The notes below the pieces were generated by a model. It was given only the letters and a program-made list of their open reading frames with translations, made no database searches and had not been told where the DNA came from. Positions 44,632 through 52,333 of a DNA stretch of 64,000 nt are shown here, in pieces. The translations under genes were made by a program, and so were the position numbers. Within the stretch, counting starts at the first letter, position 1. Every line of letters starts with the position of its first letter. The DNA is from Candidatus Mycobacterium methanotrophicum. Lineage in GTDB: Bacteria; Actinomycetota; Actinomycetes; Mycobacteriales; Mycobacteriaceae. The stretch lies in NCBI RefSeq assembly GCF_023515995.1, contig NZ_CP097321.1, positions 124,001 through 188,000 of the forward strand, given 5' to 3'.

Positions 44632-44644
44632 CGTTCTCCAGAGC
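44632..44644 (-). promoter_or_regulatory. Weak copy of the element promoter motif
   Basis: Minus strand GCTCTGGAGAACG, 27 bp from the ATG at 44605, resembles the -35-like half of the motif at 43016. A CGTY box at 20 nt is not present, so only the upstream half is supported. Confidence 0.3.
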
Positions 44645-44790
44645 ATCTGGTAGAAGCCGCGCGTGTCGACGGTAGTGGCGCCGGCGCGCGGGGTTTGAGC
44701 TGGGCCGGTAGTCGCGGTAACAGCTGCAGTAGTCGGCGACGGACCGGGGTGGTCTTGCTCGTCCTTCGGGTGCGGCTATAGCCTTTTGAC

Positions 44791-45099
44791 ATGGCACTAC
44801 GGGTAGATGAGGACGGGCTCCTTGTGTTCGCTGCGGCCAACGACCAGGTCGCCGGCGAGGTTGAAGCGGGCTGCCAGCCCGACCCTGAACTGATCGCGCA
44901 GATGGTGACCGGTTACGGCCCTGTCGGCGCAGAGTTCACCGCCGCTGTTGCAGACTTTCAGGCGGCGTTTCACCAGTCAGGGACGGCGCTCGCACGCCGC
45001 TTCTCGGCGCACGCCGAGGATATTCGGGCCGCGCACGGCCGCTACGTCGACGCCGACCAGTCCGGGGCTGACCGCGTCGCCGGTAGTTCCTCGGTGTGA
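44791..45099 (+). CDS. EspC/DUF2580-like T7SS-associated helical protein
   Basis: 102 residues, MALRVDEDGLLVFAAANDQV, two helices, and a C-terminal YVDADQSGADRVAGSSSV. The D-x-x-G-L start and the YxxxDxxxA-like end resemble EspC/DUF2580 proteins exported by ESX systems. The motif YVDADQSGA fits the general T7SS secretion signal YxxxD/E. No clear ribosome-binding site lies upstream; TATAGCC ends 13 bp before the ATG, compatible with leaderless transcription. Confidence 0.6.
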   Translation: MALRVDEDGLLVFAAANDQVAGEVEAGCQPDPELIAQMVTGYGPVGAEFTAAVADFQAAFHQSGTALARRFSAHAEDIRAAHGRYVDADQSGADRVAGSSSV

Positions 45100-45200
45100 A
45101 GTAGGACGGTTGCGGTGGCGCGCCGTTCGGTGGATGGGTGTTGCCGAACGATTGGCGCGTGATGGCGTCTGTCGGCCGGGCGTGGGGATGCGGACGTTAG

Positions 45201-45917
45201 ATGGCTGACAACACCTCCGATTTTTTTTCGGCCGCGGCGTTGCGGCAGGCATGTAAGCGAGCCGGAACGACCCAGAAGGCGATCGCTGCGCAATTGGGTG
45301 TTACACCAACGACAATGAGCAGCCTTCTCAGCGGGCGATCGACACCTTCGATGAAGCTGTTAGCCAAGATGGTGGACGTTTTCGGCGGCAGTTTGGTCGA
45401 TTTCTTGGAGATGCCGCCGCCCGGGAAATGGGAATTGAAGCACTATCGTGTGGCAGCGGGGCTGACTCAGGCGGCGCTTGCTCAGGAGTTGGGCGTTGCG
45501 CCCTCGGCGGTGTCGAGCTGGGAGCTGGGTAAATACCCGCCCTCGGCGGCGGTCATCCCTCGAATGGCCACGTTGTTCGGGATTACCGAGGAGCGGTTAC
45601 GCGCGGTCGGAGGGGCCGGCGCCGCTGCGGCGGCGTCCGACGCCAGTTCGGCCGACGCCGCCGCGGATGCGAGGCTGACTCTCGCCGAGACGCTAGCCGA
45701 GACGGTTCTGGGTTTCGCCGCAACCGGAGCGGCGCTGGCCGCGTCGGTTCCCGATGAGGCACGCGAACAGATGGACGCCGAGATCCGCGCCCGCGCCGAA
45801 GACGCGCTGGCCTTGTTGGGTACTTTGATTCCGCAGCTCCCCGAATCCTCGAAATCCAAAGCCGTTGGCCTGGTGAAGCGGTTGACGGAAGTCCATGAAC
45901 AAGCAACTTCGATCTAA
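45201..45917 (+). CDS. Regulator with two tandem XRE-type HTH domains
   Basis: 238 residues. The first HTH (residues about 10-60) includes GTTQKAIAAQLGVTPTTMSS and the second (about 76-130) includes GLTQAALAQELGVAPSAVSS. An alanine-rich helical C-terminus may mediate oligomerisation. Two HTH units in one chain suggest recognition of paired sites. Its position between the divergent secretion and replication halves makes it a candidate master regulator of the element. Confidence 0.75.
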   Translation: MADNTSDFFSAAALRQACKRAGTTQKAIAAQLGVTPTTMSSLLSGRSTPSMKLLAKMVDVFGGSLVDFLEMPPPGKWELKHYRVAAGLTQAALAQELGVAPSAVSSWELGKYPPSAAVIPRMATLFGITEERLRAVGGAGAAAAASDASSADAAADARLTLAETLAETVLGFAATGAALAASVPDEAREQMDAEIRARAEDALALLGTLIPQLPESSKSKAVGLVKRLTEVHEQATSI

Positions 45918-46249
45918 GTGTTGCCAACATGTCGTTCACTTTGATACTTTGAGTCGGTACGGCCGTCTCTCGCGCCAACGAGGGGCACACCCCATCGAAG
46001 GGAGCCACACCCTGAGGACTCGCCAGTAGCCGCAGCCCGCGGAGCCGGTATCGCCACCTGAATGCTTTCCAGGCCAACCCCAACCGCGACTTCTTTTCTC
46101 TAGCTTCACGTTTCGCCCTCACGGTCGATTATCCGCAGGGCGGTGCCGCTTTCCCCGCGGTACCACAATTCCCAACCGCTTCAGTGTGTGGGGCCTTGCT
46201 GCGCCCAATCGGTCGATCGCCACTGTTCCATACTTTGAGGAGTACGTCT
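45918..46249. other. Intergenic region before the plus-strand operon
   Basis: 332 bp. A TTTGAGGAG ribosome-binding site for the next gene lies at 46234-46242. I see no convincing ORF, hairpin or repeat; this stretch should contain the promoter of the WhiB-first operon. Confidence 0.4.
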
Positions 46250-46870
46250 GTGTCTATTTCCCGACTAACCCCGGCATCAACCACGACTCAACCGCTTTCG
46301 CGGGGTGGCCGGCCGCCGAGCCGGCCGCACCAGGCAGTCCTACCTAATGTCTACGAGGAGCCAGAACGGCCCACCCCCTGCTTCTACGACCCCGAGCGCT
46401 GGCACCCTGATGCACAGCTTCCCGACCCTGAAGCCATGGCCGCGTGCTGGTCGTGCTTTTTCCAATCGCGCTGTGCCCTCAAAGCTCTGGCGACCGACGC
46501 GGAGTTTGGGATCTGGGCCGGCTACCGCCTCGCCCCTGGGCCCGGGCTTAAACGCAGCCGCGCACAGTTGGAGATCATCGCCGGCATGAAGATGGGGCCC
46601 CCCATGTCACCGGGTCGTGAAACTGACGAGGTGCTGGCCGCCAACCACCGCCGTGAGACACGCCGCAGCGAACCGCAGGAGGTTACTCCTGCAGCCCCAC
46701 CGGAGCAGGACACCACCACCCCCGACATCAGCGCTGACGACACCGGCGACGAAACGTCTGCGGTGATCCCGCTCGGCGACCGACTCGCGCCGCCGCGCCA
46801 GTGCATGTCTTCTTCTCTGCAGTTGGCGCTGGCCCTGCACGGACAGCGTTCCTGCGCCCACGCCGGATAA
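46250..46870 (+). CDS. WhiB-like [4Fe-4S] transcription factor with C-terminal extension
   Basis: 206 residues from GTG 46250 (VSISRLTPAS), chosen for GAGGAG 7 nt upstream. The WhiB core has four cysteines: PCFYDPERW, then AACWSCFFQSRC, followed by the FGIWAGY turn. An extra 110-residue acidic C-terminus follows and has no WhiB equivalent. WhiB proteins bind the sigma-A subunit and DNA in actinobacteria and actinophages. It is the first gene of a compact operon with the winged-helix and NusA-like genes. Confidence 0.78.
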   Translation: MSISRLTPASTTTQPLSRGGRPPSRPHQAVLPNVYEEPERPTPCFYDPERWHPDAQLPDPEAMAACWSCFFQSRCALKALATDAEFGIWAGYRLAPGPGLKRSRAQLEIIAGMKMGPPMSPGRETDEVLAANHRRETRRSEPQEVTPAAPPEQDTTTPDISADDTGDETSAVIPLGDRLAPPRQCMSSSLQLALALHGQRSCAHAG

Positions 46871-46918
46871 CACCACTGACCAGCCCGGCACACCCCGATA
46901 ACGAGATCGGTAACTTCC

Positions 46919-47254
46919 ATGAGCGTATCTACCGGCCACTCATCGCCCAGTGATGACAGGCGACAGCGTGAAAACCTCGCTGCGCCTGAGGGATTGACTA
47001 ACGCAGATCTGCTGGCTTTTCTGCTCGAGCACCTGCGTGGCACCGATCGGGCCGTCTCCACACCAGAGCTGAGGCATCGCGCCGTCGAGCGGGGCTTCGC
47101 TCATGATTTGGCCGAGCACGTGTACCGCAACCTGCGGGCCCTGGAACATCAGGGCCAGGCCCGACGCGTCACCGCGCGCGGCCGCACAGTTTTCTGGGCT
47201 GCAAGCCAGGCGAACCCGCATCCCGCCGCGCTCCTCCAAAGGCCACCGTCATGA
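46919..47254 (+). CDS. Winged-helix protein
   Basis: 111 residues. The pattern LTNADLLAFLLEHLRGTDRA, STPELRHRAVERGF, EHVYRNLRALEHQGQARRV and GRTVFWAA fits a winged helix with a beta wing. No catalytic motif. It overlaps the NusA-like gene by 4 nt (47251-47254), so the two are co-translated. Confidence 0.6.
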   Translation: MSVSTGHSSPSDDRRQRENLAAPEGLTNADLLAFLLEHLRGTDRAVSTPELRHRAVERGFAHDLAEHVYRNLRALEHQGQARRVTARGRTVFWAASQANPHPAALLQRPPS

Positions 47255-47844
47255 CCGCGCCCGGCGGCCACCCACCCGGCTCCGCAGCCCCGCACAGCGC
47301 GGATCGGGAACTGTTTACGCCGTTGCTCGCTCAGCGAGTGCCAGAAGTCGCCAACGGCACGATCCGGATCGTCGACGCCGTGCGCTATGCCGGCTACTAC
47401 GCCAAAGTCGCCGTCACGGCCACCGTCGAGGGTGTCAATGCCGCATCGGCCTGCATCGGCCCGCGGGGCTCGCGCATTCACGACGTGGAGGCCTTGATCC
47501 CCGGTGAACGCATCTCGGTGGTCAACTATGACCCCGATCCAGTTCGCTATGTCGCCAATGCCCTCGATGTGGAAATCGATTCCGTCACAGTGACTTCGAT
47601 CGACCTTCGCGATATTCGTGCCGTGGTTTCGGTCGACCACTTCGCTACCGCCATCGGGCGCGGTGCGCGCAACGTCCGATTGGCCAGCGCCCTGACCGGG
47701 TGGCGCATCGCGATCTGCACGGCGCGTTGCACAGCACGCCGCCACGTCCACCCGCGCTTTGACAATGCGACGGGGGTTTCGGTGTGGGACCCGTCCGTCC
47801 TGACCGCCGGTCAGCCCGAAGCCGTCAGCGGGGGTCGGCCATGA
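47251..47844 (+). CDS. NusA-like protein made only of the two KH domains
   Basis: 197 residues. It follows chromosomal NusA closely in its KH1-KH2 part: VPEVANGTIRIVDAVRYAGY, SACIGPRGSRIHDVEALIPG (KH1 GxxG), ERISVVNYDPDPVRYVANAL, and FATAIGRGARNVRLASALTG plus WRIAIC (KH2). The N-terminal RNA-polymerase-binding domain and S1 domain of NusA are absent. It should therefore bind RNA such as nut/boxA-like sites without binding polymerase in the normal way, and might act as a decoy or modifier of termination/antitermination. It overlaps genes on both sides by 4 nt. Confidence 0.82.
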   Translation: MTAPGGHPPGSAAPHSADRELFTPLLAQRVPEVANGTIRIVDAVRYAGYYAKVAVTATVEGVNAASACIGPRGSRIHDVEALIPGERISVVNYDPDPVRYVANALDVEIDSVTVTSIDLRDIRAVVSVDHFATAIGRGARNVRLASALTGWRIAICTARCTARRHVHPRFDNATGVSVWDPSVLTAGQPEAVSGGRP

Positions 47845-48467
47845 GACACATCATCGACATCCACCACGACGGCGGTGGAGCGTGGGCGCCGCAGGTGCGC
47901 GGTGACGAGCACTATCGGTTCCGGTTGTCGCTGCAGTGGGATCGGGGCCCCGTTTTGGGAGTGGTCGGGTTGTATCCGACCCCGGGTGCGGTTCGGCGAT
48001 GGGACGCCGGCCTGTGGCGGCTGGGCCGGATCGCGAAGTCCTGGGGCTATGCAGGGTTAGCGATCGCGAACCTGAACGCGCGCATCGTCGAGAGCAGCGA
48101 TGAGCTGGCCAATGCCGACGACCCTGTCGGCCCGGGTAACGATGACGAGCTTCGTCAGTTGGCAGCCGAGCACGAATTTGTCCTCTTGGCCTGGGGTGAG
48201 CAAGCCGAGCCCGCCCGGGCGTGCAGTGTGGCCGCACAGTTGTGGCGCGAGCTGACGACCCACGGCGGGGCGCTGGGTGTGCTGGGTTGGGCTGCCAACG
48301 GGCAGCCGTGCGCGCTAGCCCGAGGCAGGACCGCGCCGATTGTCCCGCACAGTTTGACTGCAGGGGCGCATCCGGGATTTGTCGATGTCGATCAGCACTG
48401 GGCGAATCTATTCTGTGGCGCAACGTATTCCCCGGCGGCCGGCGTAGGCGGTGGTCGGTATGCCTAA
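47841..48467 (+). CDS. DUF1643 family protein
   Basis: 208 residues from ATG 47841 (MRHIIDIHHDGGGAWAPQVR). It has the DUF1643 pattern: LSLQWDRGPVLGVVGLYPT, LWRLGRIAKSWGYAGLAIAN, and LLAWGEQAEPARACSVAAQL. The family's biochemical role is unknown and it is common on phages and mobile elements. The start overlaps the NusA-like stop by 4 nt and the end overlaps the hydrolase start by 8 nt. Confidence 0.7.
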   Translation: MRHIIDIHHDGGGAWAPQVRGDEHYRFRLSLQWDRGPVLGVVGLYPTPGAVRRWDAGLWRLGRIAKSWGYAGLAIANLNARIVESSDELANADDPVGPGNDDELRQLAAEHEFVLLAWGEQAEPARACSVAAQLWRELTTHGGALGVLGWAANGQPCALARGRTAPIVPHSLTAGAHPGFVDVDQHWANLFCGATYSPAAGVGGGRYA

Positions 48468-49503
48468 CGTTCTCGCGCGCCCGGGCGGGGGTGAGGCAGC
48501 AACTCGGTATCGGCCTACCCCCGGCAGCCGTGCTCGCTACACGCAACGCAGACGCCGATTTGTTCGAGCCAGCGACGGTGTCAGCCTGGCGGTCACCGGC
48601 CATGGGCCAGCGATATCTGGCTCTCCTGCCGTTGTTTTCGTGCACGGACTCTGCTTGTCACAGGCTGTGTGGGCACACCAGATACGGTTGTTGAGCAACT
48701 GCTACAACGGCGCGGTCTGGCCGGTGGCTTACGACAACCGCGGGCATGGCTGGTCTGGGCGGGCGCCCGGCGCCAGTTACCGCCCCGACCAGCTCGCTGA
48801 CGATCTAGCACAGGTATTGCAAGCTCTCGACCTCAACGGATCACTTGTCCTGGTGGGACATTCGCTGGGCGGGATGGCGATACTCAGCTATATGGGCCGG
48901 CCTGCTTGGGCTCGCCCTGTTGAGCCGGACGGCCTGGTATTGGTCGCCACGGCGGCCGGGAGGATCGCCGAGCGTGGGCTGGGGCGGCTTCTGGCGGCGC
49001 CGGGAATCGGATCGCTGTGCCGGATCGGTGAGTACCTGCCCGAACGGGCGTTGCGTGCTGCTGCTTCACCGGTCTGTGCTGCCGTAGGTCGCTGGGCTGG
49101 GTGCGCCCCATACCAGCAGGCAACGATGGCAGGTGTCGTGGCGTCGGCGATCAAGACGACGCCCGTGGCGACCGCGTTGGGATTCTTGCCGAGCCTGCGG
49201 ACTTTCGATGCTTATCGGGTTCTCGGCCAGATCCGGGCGCGGACGGTGATCATCAACGGCGATGGGGATCTGTTGGCCCCGGCTGAGCATTCCCGTGAAT
49301 TAGCCGCCGGTATCCCTGGCGCCGAACTGGTTTCACTCCCAGGGGTGGGGCACATGGTTCCCCAGCAGGCGCCGCAGGTGATTCACCGCGCGATCAGATC
49401 AACTCTCGACAGCGCTGGGGCGAGCGCTCCGGCAGCGTGTTGCGCTGACGGGGACCGTGATTCGGACATCGCCGTAGCCGGGAGGACCTATGCCGGCATC
49501 TAA
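48460..49503 (+). CDS. Alpha/beta hydrolase
   Basis: 347 residues from ATG 48460. The oxyanion-hole HG is in VFVHGLCLSQAVW, the nucleophile in LVGHSLGGMAIL, the acid in IINGDGDLLAPAEHS, and the catalytic His in GVGHMVPQQAPQ. There is no signal peptide, though the N-terminal 50 residues are basic. This is typical of lipases/esterases of mycobacteria; the substrate is unknown. It overlaps the DUF1643 gene, an unusual operon partner. Confidence 0.82.
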   Translation: MPNVLARPGGGEAATRYRPTPGSRARYTQRRRRFVRASDGVSLAVTGHGPAISGSPAVVFVHGLCLSQAVWAHQIRLLSNCYNGAVWPVAYDNRGHGWSGRAPGASYRPDQLADDLAQVLQALDLNGSLVLVGHSLGGMAILSYMGRPAWARPVEPDGLVLVATAAGRIAERGLGRLLAAPGIGSLCRIGEYLPERALRAAASPVCAAVGRWAGCAPYQQATMAGVVASAIKTTPVATALGFLPSLRTFDAYRVLGQIRARTVIINGDGDLLAPAEHSRELAAGIPGAELVSLPGVGHMVPQQAPQVIHRAIRSTLDSAGASAPAACCADGDRDSDIAVAGRTYAGI

Positions 49504-49744
49504 GGAGCAACCGCCTCGCCGCAGTGCCGCACGGCACGACGCCGCCGGCGGCGCGGCTCATAGGCGGTCCTGGCTGCCCTACGCGGGTGCTTCTGCTTGC
49601 GCTGCGGGACCGATGAATCGCAACGAGAATGCCCGCGTCGCAGGTGATTCGGCGCCCAACGACAACAGCCGCGGGAACATACCCCTTTCGTCCAAGCGCG
49701 AGAGCCAGAACGCGGCGAGGGTGGTGATGCCGCTGCTGGTGTAA
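49490..49744 (+). CDS. Possible small basic protein
   Basis: 84 residues overlapping the hydrolase stop. GGGAGG lies 5 nt before the ATG, a strong ribosome-binding site, which is the main support. The sequence is basic and low in hydrophobics (MPASKEQPPRRSAARHDAAG) with no recognised motif. Confidence 0.4.
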   Translation: MPASKEQPPRRSAARHDAAGGAAHRRSWLPYAGASACAAGPMNRNENARVAGDSAPNDNSRGNIPLSSKRESQNAARVVMPLLV

Positions 49745-49815
49745 CCGCACCCGCCGTTGGCCGGGTGCATCGAGATGTCCACCAACAAACGGGGACCCGC
49801 CCCAGAAAAACGGAA

Positions 49816-49831
49816 ACCCCCCGAAGGGGGT
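49816..49831 (+). terminator. Short GC hairpin
   Basis: ACCCCC-CGAA-GGGGGT, a stable tetraloop hairpin of the type common in phage terminators, lies after the operon ending at 49744 and before the next gene at 49892. Confidence 0.55.
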
Positions 49832-49891
49832 CCGCTGGATCGGACAGCAAGTAGACGCTTGATATCCGAGGTCTCCTCATAACAAGGAGAG

Positions 49892-50236
49892 ATGACTTTG
49901 CCAGGTCGATCTCAGGGTAAAACGCGTGCGCCTGCCGACGCAAGCGTTTCGGCCCTTAACTCACAAATACCTGCCGCGACCTCACCGAACGGCGTCGCAT
50001 CGCGCGGACACCCGGGCGCCGCTGGCGCAGCCGATGAGGTTCGCCAACCAACAGGCAGCCTCTTTGGCGGCTGCCCGTGCTGTGAGGGCGTCCCCCGCGA
50101 ACCGGTGCTGCTGGACGGTCAGATGGCCTGCCGGGTCTGCACGTCGTCGTGCGAACTGTGCGGGCACGTGTGCTTTCCCGGCGATGAGGCCTGCAGCGAG
50201 TGCCGGCGGCATCTTGGGCGGGAGGTGGCGGCGTGA
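49892..50236 (+). CDS. Zinc-ribbon-like small protein
   Basis: 114 residues. A basic, disordered N-terminus is followed by GGCPCCEGVPREP, then ACRVCTSSCELCGHVC and EACSECRRHLG: at least four CxxC-type pairs that could hold two zinc ions. AAGGAGAG directly precedes the ATG. It is the first gene of a coupled group with the MazG-like gene (1-nt overlap) and a WhiB gene. Confidence 0.6.
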   Translation: MTLPGRSQGKTRAPADASVSALNSQIPAATSPNGVASRGHPGAAGAADEVRQPTGSLFGGCPCCEGVPREPVLLDGQMACRVCTSSCELCGHVCFPGDEACSECRRHLGREVAA

Positions 50237-50760
50237 TGAGGACACCGCACCTGCTGGCCGGGGCTTGCGCCACCAGTGATCTCGAGGCCCCGTACCGGCA
50301 TGCCGAGCTCGCGGTGTGGGACGAGGTGCAGCGCTGCCTTCTCGCGTATCCGCGGGTCTGGGCGTCACTAGAGGAGGGTGCGATGCTGCTCGGTGAGGAA
50401 GTCGACGAACTGTGGGACGAGGTCCGGTGCAACCGGATCGGGCGGGCCCGGGCCGAGGCTGTGCAGGTCGCTGCGATGGGGATCCGGTTCGTCGCTGATC
50501 TCTGCTCGACGAGCACGGGCGCACCGATCCGCCGCTGCCGGCAGGCAGCTACGGCTGCCCGACGGCTGCGGCCGGCGCTAAACCCGACGCGGCCGTTCGC
50601 TTCCAGTCATGAGGCCTTCGGGTTCATCAAACGCGAGTACGACGCCTTGTGGCTGGCCGTCGCCTGCGGGGGCGACCCGCGGCCCGCGGCGGAGCGCACC
50701 GCAGCGACCGCAATCCGTTTTGTCGCCGAAATCCTCTCCGCTGAAAGGTCTTTGGCATGA
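50236..50760 (+). CDS. MazG-like protein with two repeated helical units
   Basis: 174 residues from ATG 50236. Two units share the all-alpha NTP-pyrophosphatase pattern: LLGEEVDELWDEVRCNRIGR...QVAAMGIRFVADL and GFIKREYDALWLAVACGGDP...TAATAIRFVAEI. The metal-binding EExxE is present in the first unit and weakened in the second. It may clean dNTP pools or be a non-catalytic relative. Coupled on both sides. Confidence 0.6.
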   Translation: MRTPHLLAGACATSDLEAPYRHAELAVWDEVQRCLLAYPRVWASLEEGAMLLGEEVDELWDEVRCNRIGRARAEAVQVAAMGIRFVADLCSTSTGAPIRRCRQAATAARRLRPALNPTRPFASSHEAFGFIKREYDALWLAVACGGDPRPAAERTAATAIRFVAEILSAERSLA

Positions 50761-51023
50761 GCGAGCGAACCGTTATCTCCTTGCAGGAGGTCGCCCAGCA
50801 GACCGAGGAACGGTGGCGGGATCGTGCGCTGTGCTGCCAAACCGACCCCGAAGCATTCTTCCCTGAGCAGGGTGGCTCCACCCGTGCGGCGGAACGGGTC
50901 TGTATGCGTTGCGAGGTCAGGTCCGAGTGCCTGGGCTACGCGCTGGCCCACGACGAGCGGTTCGGTGTTTGGGGCGGGCTCTCTGAGCGGGCGCGGCGCG
51001 GGCTGCAGCGGGGGATCGCATGA
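50757..51023 (+). CDS. WhiB-like transcription factor, compact type
   Basis: 88 residues with the full WhiB core: WRDRALCCQTDPEAFFPEQG, VCMRCEVRSEC and FGVWGGLSERARRGL. The four cysteines and G[VI]WGG turn are intact. It overlaps the MazG-like stop by 4 nt. It is nearly identical in the core to the WhiB gene at 52052. Confidence 0.88.
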   Translation: MSERTVISLQEVAQQTEERWRDRALCCQTDPEAFFPEQGGSTRAAERVCMRCEVRSECLGYALAHDERFGVWGGLSERARRGLQRGIA

Positions 51024-51060
51024 CGGTTACCTCTGTCGGCGCCGCGGCGGGCCCCACCCG

Positions 51061-51097
51061 AATCCCGTAACGCGCGTGGCGCTGGCGCCACCGCCCA
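51061..51097 (+). repeat. Leader repeat copy 1
   Basis: A 37-bp sequence identical to 55827-55863, including the hairpin GTGGCGC-TG-GCGCCAC and the word TAACGCGC. In both places it lies just upstream of a ribosome-binding site and gene start (here 28 bp before the ParB-like gene), so it may be an RNA leader or operator. Confidence 0.75.
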
Positions 51098-51124
51098 GGA
51101 AATAGGAAAGAAAGGACATCCCTT

Positions 51125-52018
51125 ATGAGCGGCACTGAACTGGCGATCACTGGGTGGGCGCGTGACGCCCGCGGCGCCTACATCGACGCGTTGTCCCCCG
51201 AGCAGCTGTTCGTCGACTACACCTACCAACGTCCACCCGACAATGCGCGGGCAGGGGCGCTGGCGGCCGGGTGGAACCGCAGGTTGGCCGGGGTGATCGA
51301 AGTCAGCGATCGGGGCGGCGATCACCACCCGCGGTATGCCGTGATCGACGGCCAACACCGGTGGCTGGCAGCCCAACGGCTCTCACCGTCGCCCATGATG
51401 GTGGCCACCATCCACGACGGCCTCAGCGTGGCCGACGAAGCCCGGCTGTTCGATCGGCTCAACCGAGAGCGGCGTCGAACCTCCACATGGGATCACTGGC
51501 GGGCCCGTAAAAGCGCGGGCGATCCGCTGGTGCTGGACATCGAAGCGGCCGTCGCCGCCGTTGGACAAGCCCACCAACTTGAACTCCGGATCGACAACGC
51601 GCCTCGGGAAGGCAATGTGCGCTGCACCGCCACACTGGAAAAACTCGCGGCCCTCGGCGGTGTCGACCTGATCCGCGACACCATCGATCTGCTCGTCGAC
51701 GTGTGGGACGTCCGCCAAGACGGCTTCGACGCGCCGATCGTGCACGGCATCGGGCTGGTGTTGCACCACCTCGAGGAGCGCATCGACCTCGAACGGCTCA
51801 CCGACACCTTGTTGGGTGCGATGCCGCTGCAGCTGAAAACCCAGGCGCTGGCTTTGGTCACCACCGGGCGTCAACCGGTGCGGATCGCTCTCACTGTGAT
51901 GGCCCTGTACAACCGCAACCGGCGTGTGCCCGGCGCTCGGATCGACGTGACGCCGCGCACCTTCGGAGGCGGGGCACGCAACGCCCGCTCGCTACCAGCG
52001 TTGCCCGAATCGGCCTGA
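51125..52018 (+). CDS. ParB/Srx-fold protein
   Basis: 297 residues. The ParB N-terminal signature is seen in RYAVIDGQHRWLAAQRL, with an upstream FVDYTYQRPPD segment and a downstream helical domain of 170 residues. The DGQHRW motif is typical of phage/plasmid DUF6551-like ParB-fold proteins, which may have nuclease or CTP-binding roles. It is not next to the parA gene and lies between two WhiB genes. It is translated from AGGAAAGAAAGGA after the 37-bp leader repeat. Confidence 0.75.
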   Translation: MSGTELAITGWARDARGAYIDALSPEQLFVDYTYQRPPDNARAGALAAGWNRRLAGVIEVSDRGGDHHPRYAVIDGQHRWLAAQRLSPSPMMVATIHDGLSVADEARLFDRLNRERRRTSTWDHWRARKSAGDPLVLDIEAAVAAVGQAHQLELRIDNAPREGNVRCTATLEKLAALGGVDLIRDTIDLLVDVWDVRQDGFDAPIVHGIGLVLHHLEERIDLERLTDTLLGAMPLQLKTQALALVTTGRQPVRIALTVMALYNRNRRVPGARIDVTPRTFGGGARNARSLPALPESA

Positions 52019-52051
52019 CCGTCAACATATTTCACTAGGGAGCGAACGATT

Positions 52052-52333
52052 ATGGCAGACACACCCCGAGCCGTTATTTCCGTTCTAGCAGGCCCGTCGG
52101 AACGCGACCGGTGGCGGGATCGTGCGCTGTGCGCCCAAACCGATCCGGAGGTGTTCTTCCCTGTCCCGGGTGGTTCCACCCGTGCGGCGAAACGGGTCTG
52201 TATGCGTTGCGAGGTCAGGTCGGAGTGCCTGGACTACGCGTTGGCTCACGACGAGCGGTTCGGCGTGTGGGGCGGGCTCTCTGAGCGGGCGCGTCGGCGA
52301 CTGCGGCAACACCCAGGGGCTGAAGTCGCATGA
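52052..52333 (+). CDS. WhiB-like transcription factor, paralogue of the 50757 gene
   Basis: 93 residues. The core WRDRALCAQTDPEVFFPVPG, VCMRCEVRSECLDYALAHDE and RFGVWGGLSERARRRL differs by only a few residues from the WhiB at 50757-51023, and the DNA is also nearly identical there. The N-terminus (MADTPRAVISVLAGPSERD) differs. Its stop overlaps the helicase start by 4 nt. Confidence 0.88.
   Translation: MADTPRAVISVLAGPSERDRWRDRALCAQTDPEVFFPVPGGSTRAAKRVCMRCEVRSECLDYALAHDERFGVWGGLSERARRRLRQHPGAEVA

Noticed and set aside
49579..49788. 69-codon minus-strand ORF with some protein-like sequence
   Set aside because: All neighbouring genes are on the plus strand with overlaps, and no ribosome-binding site is visible.
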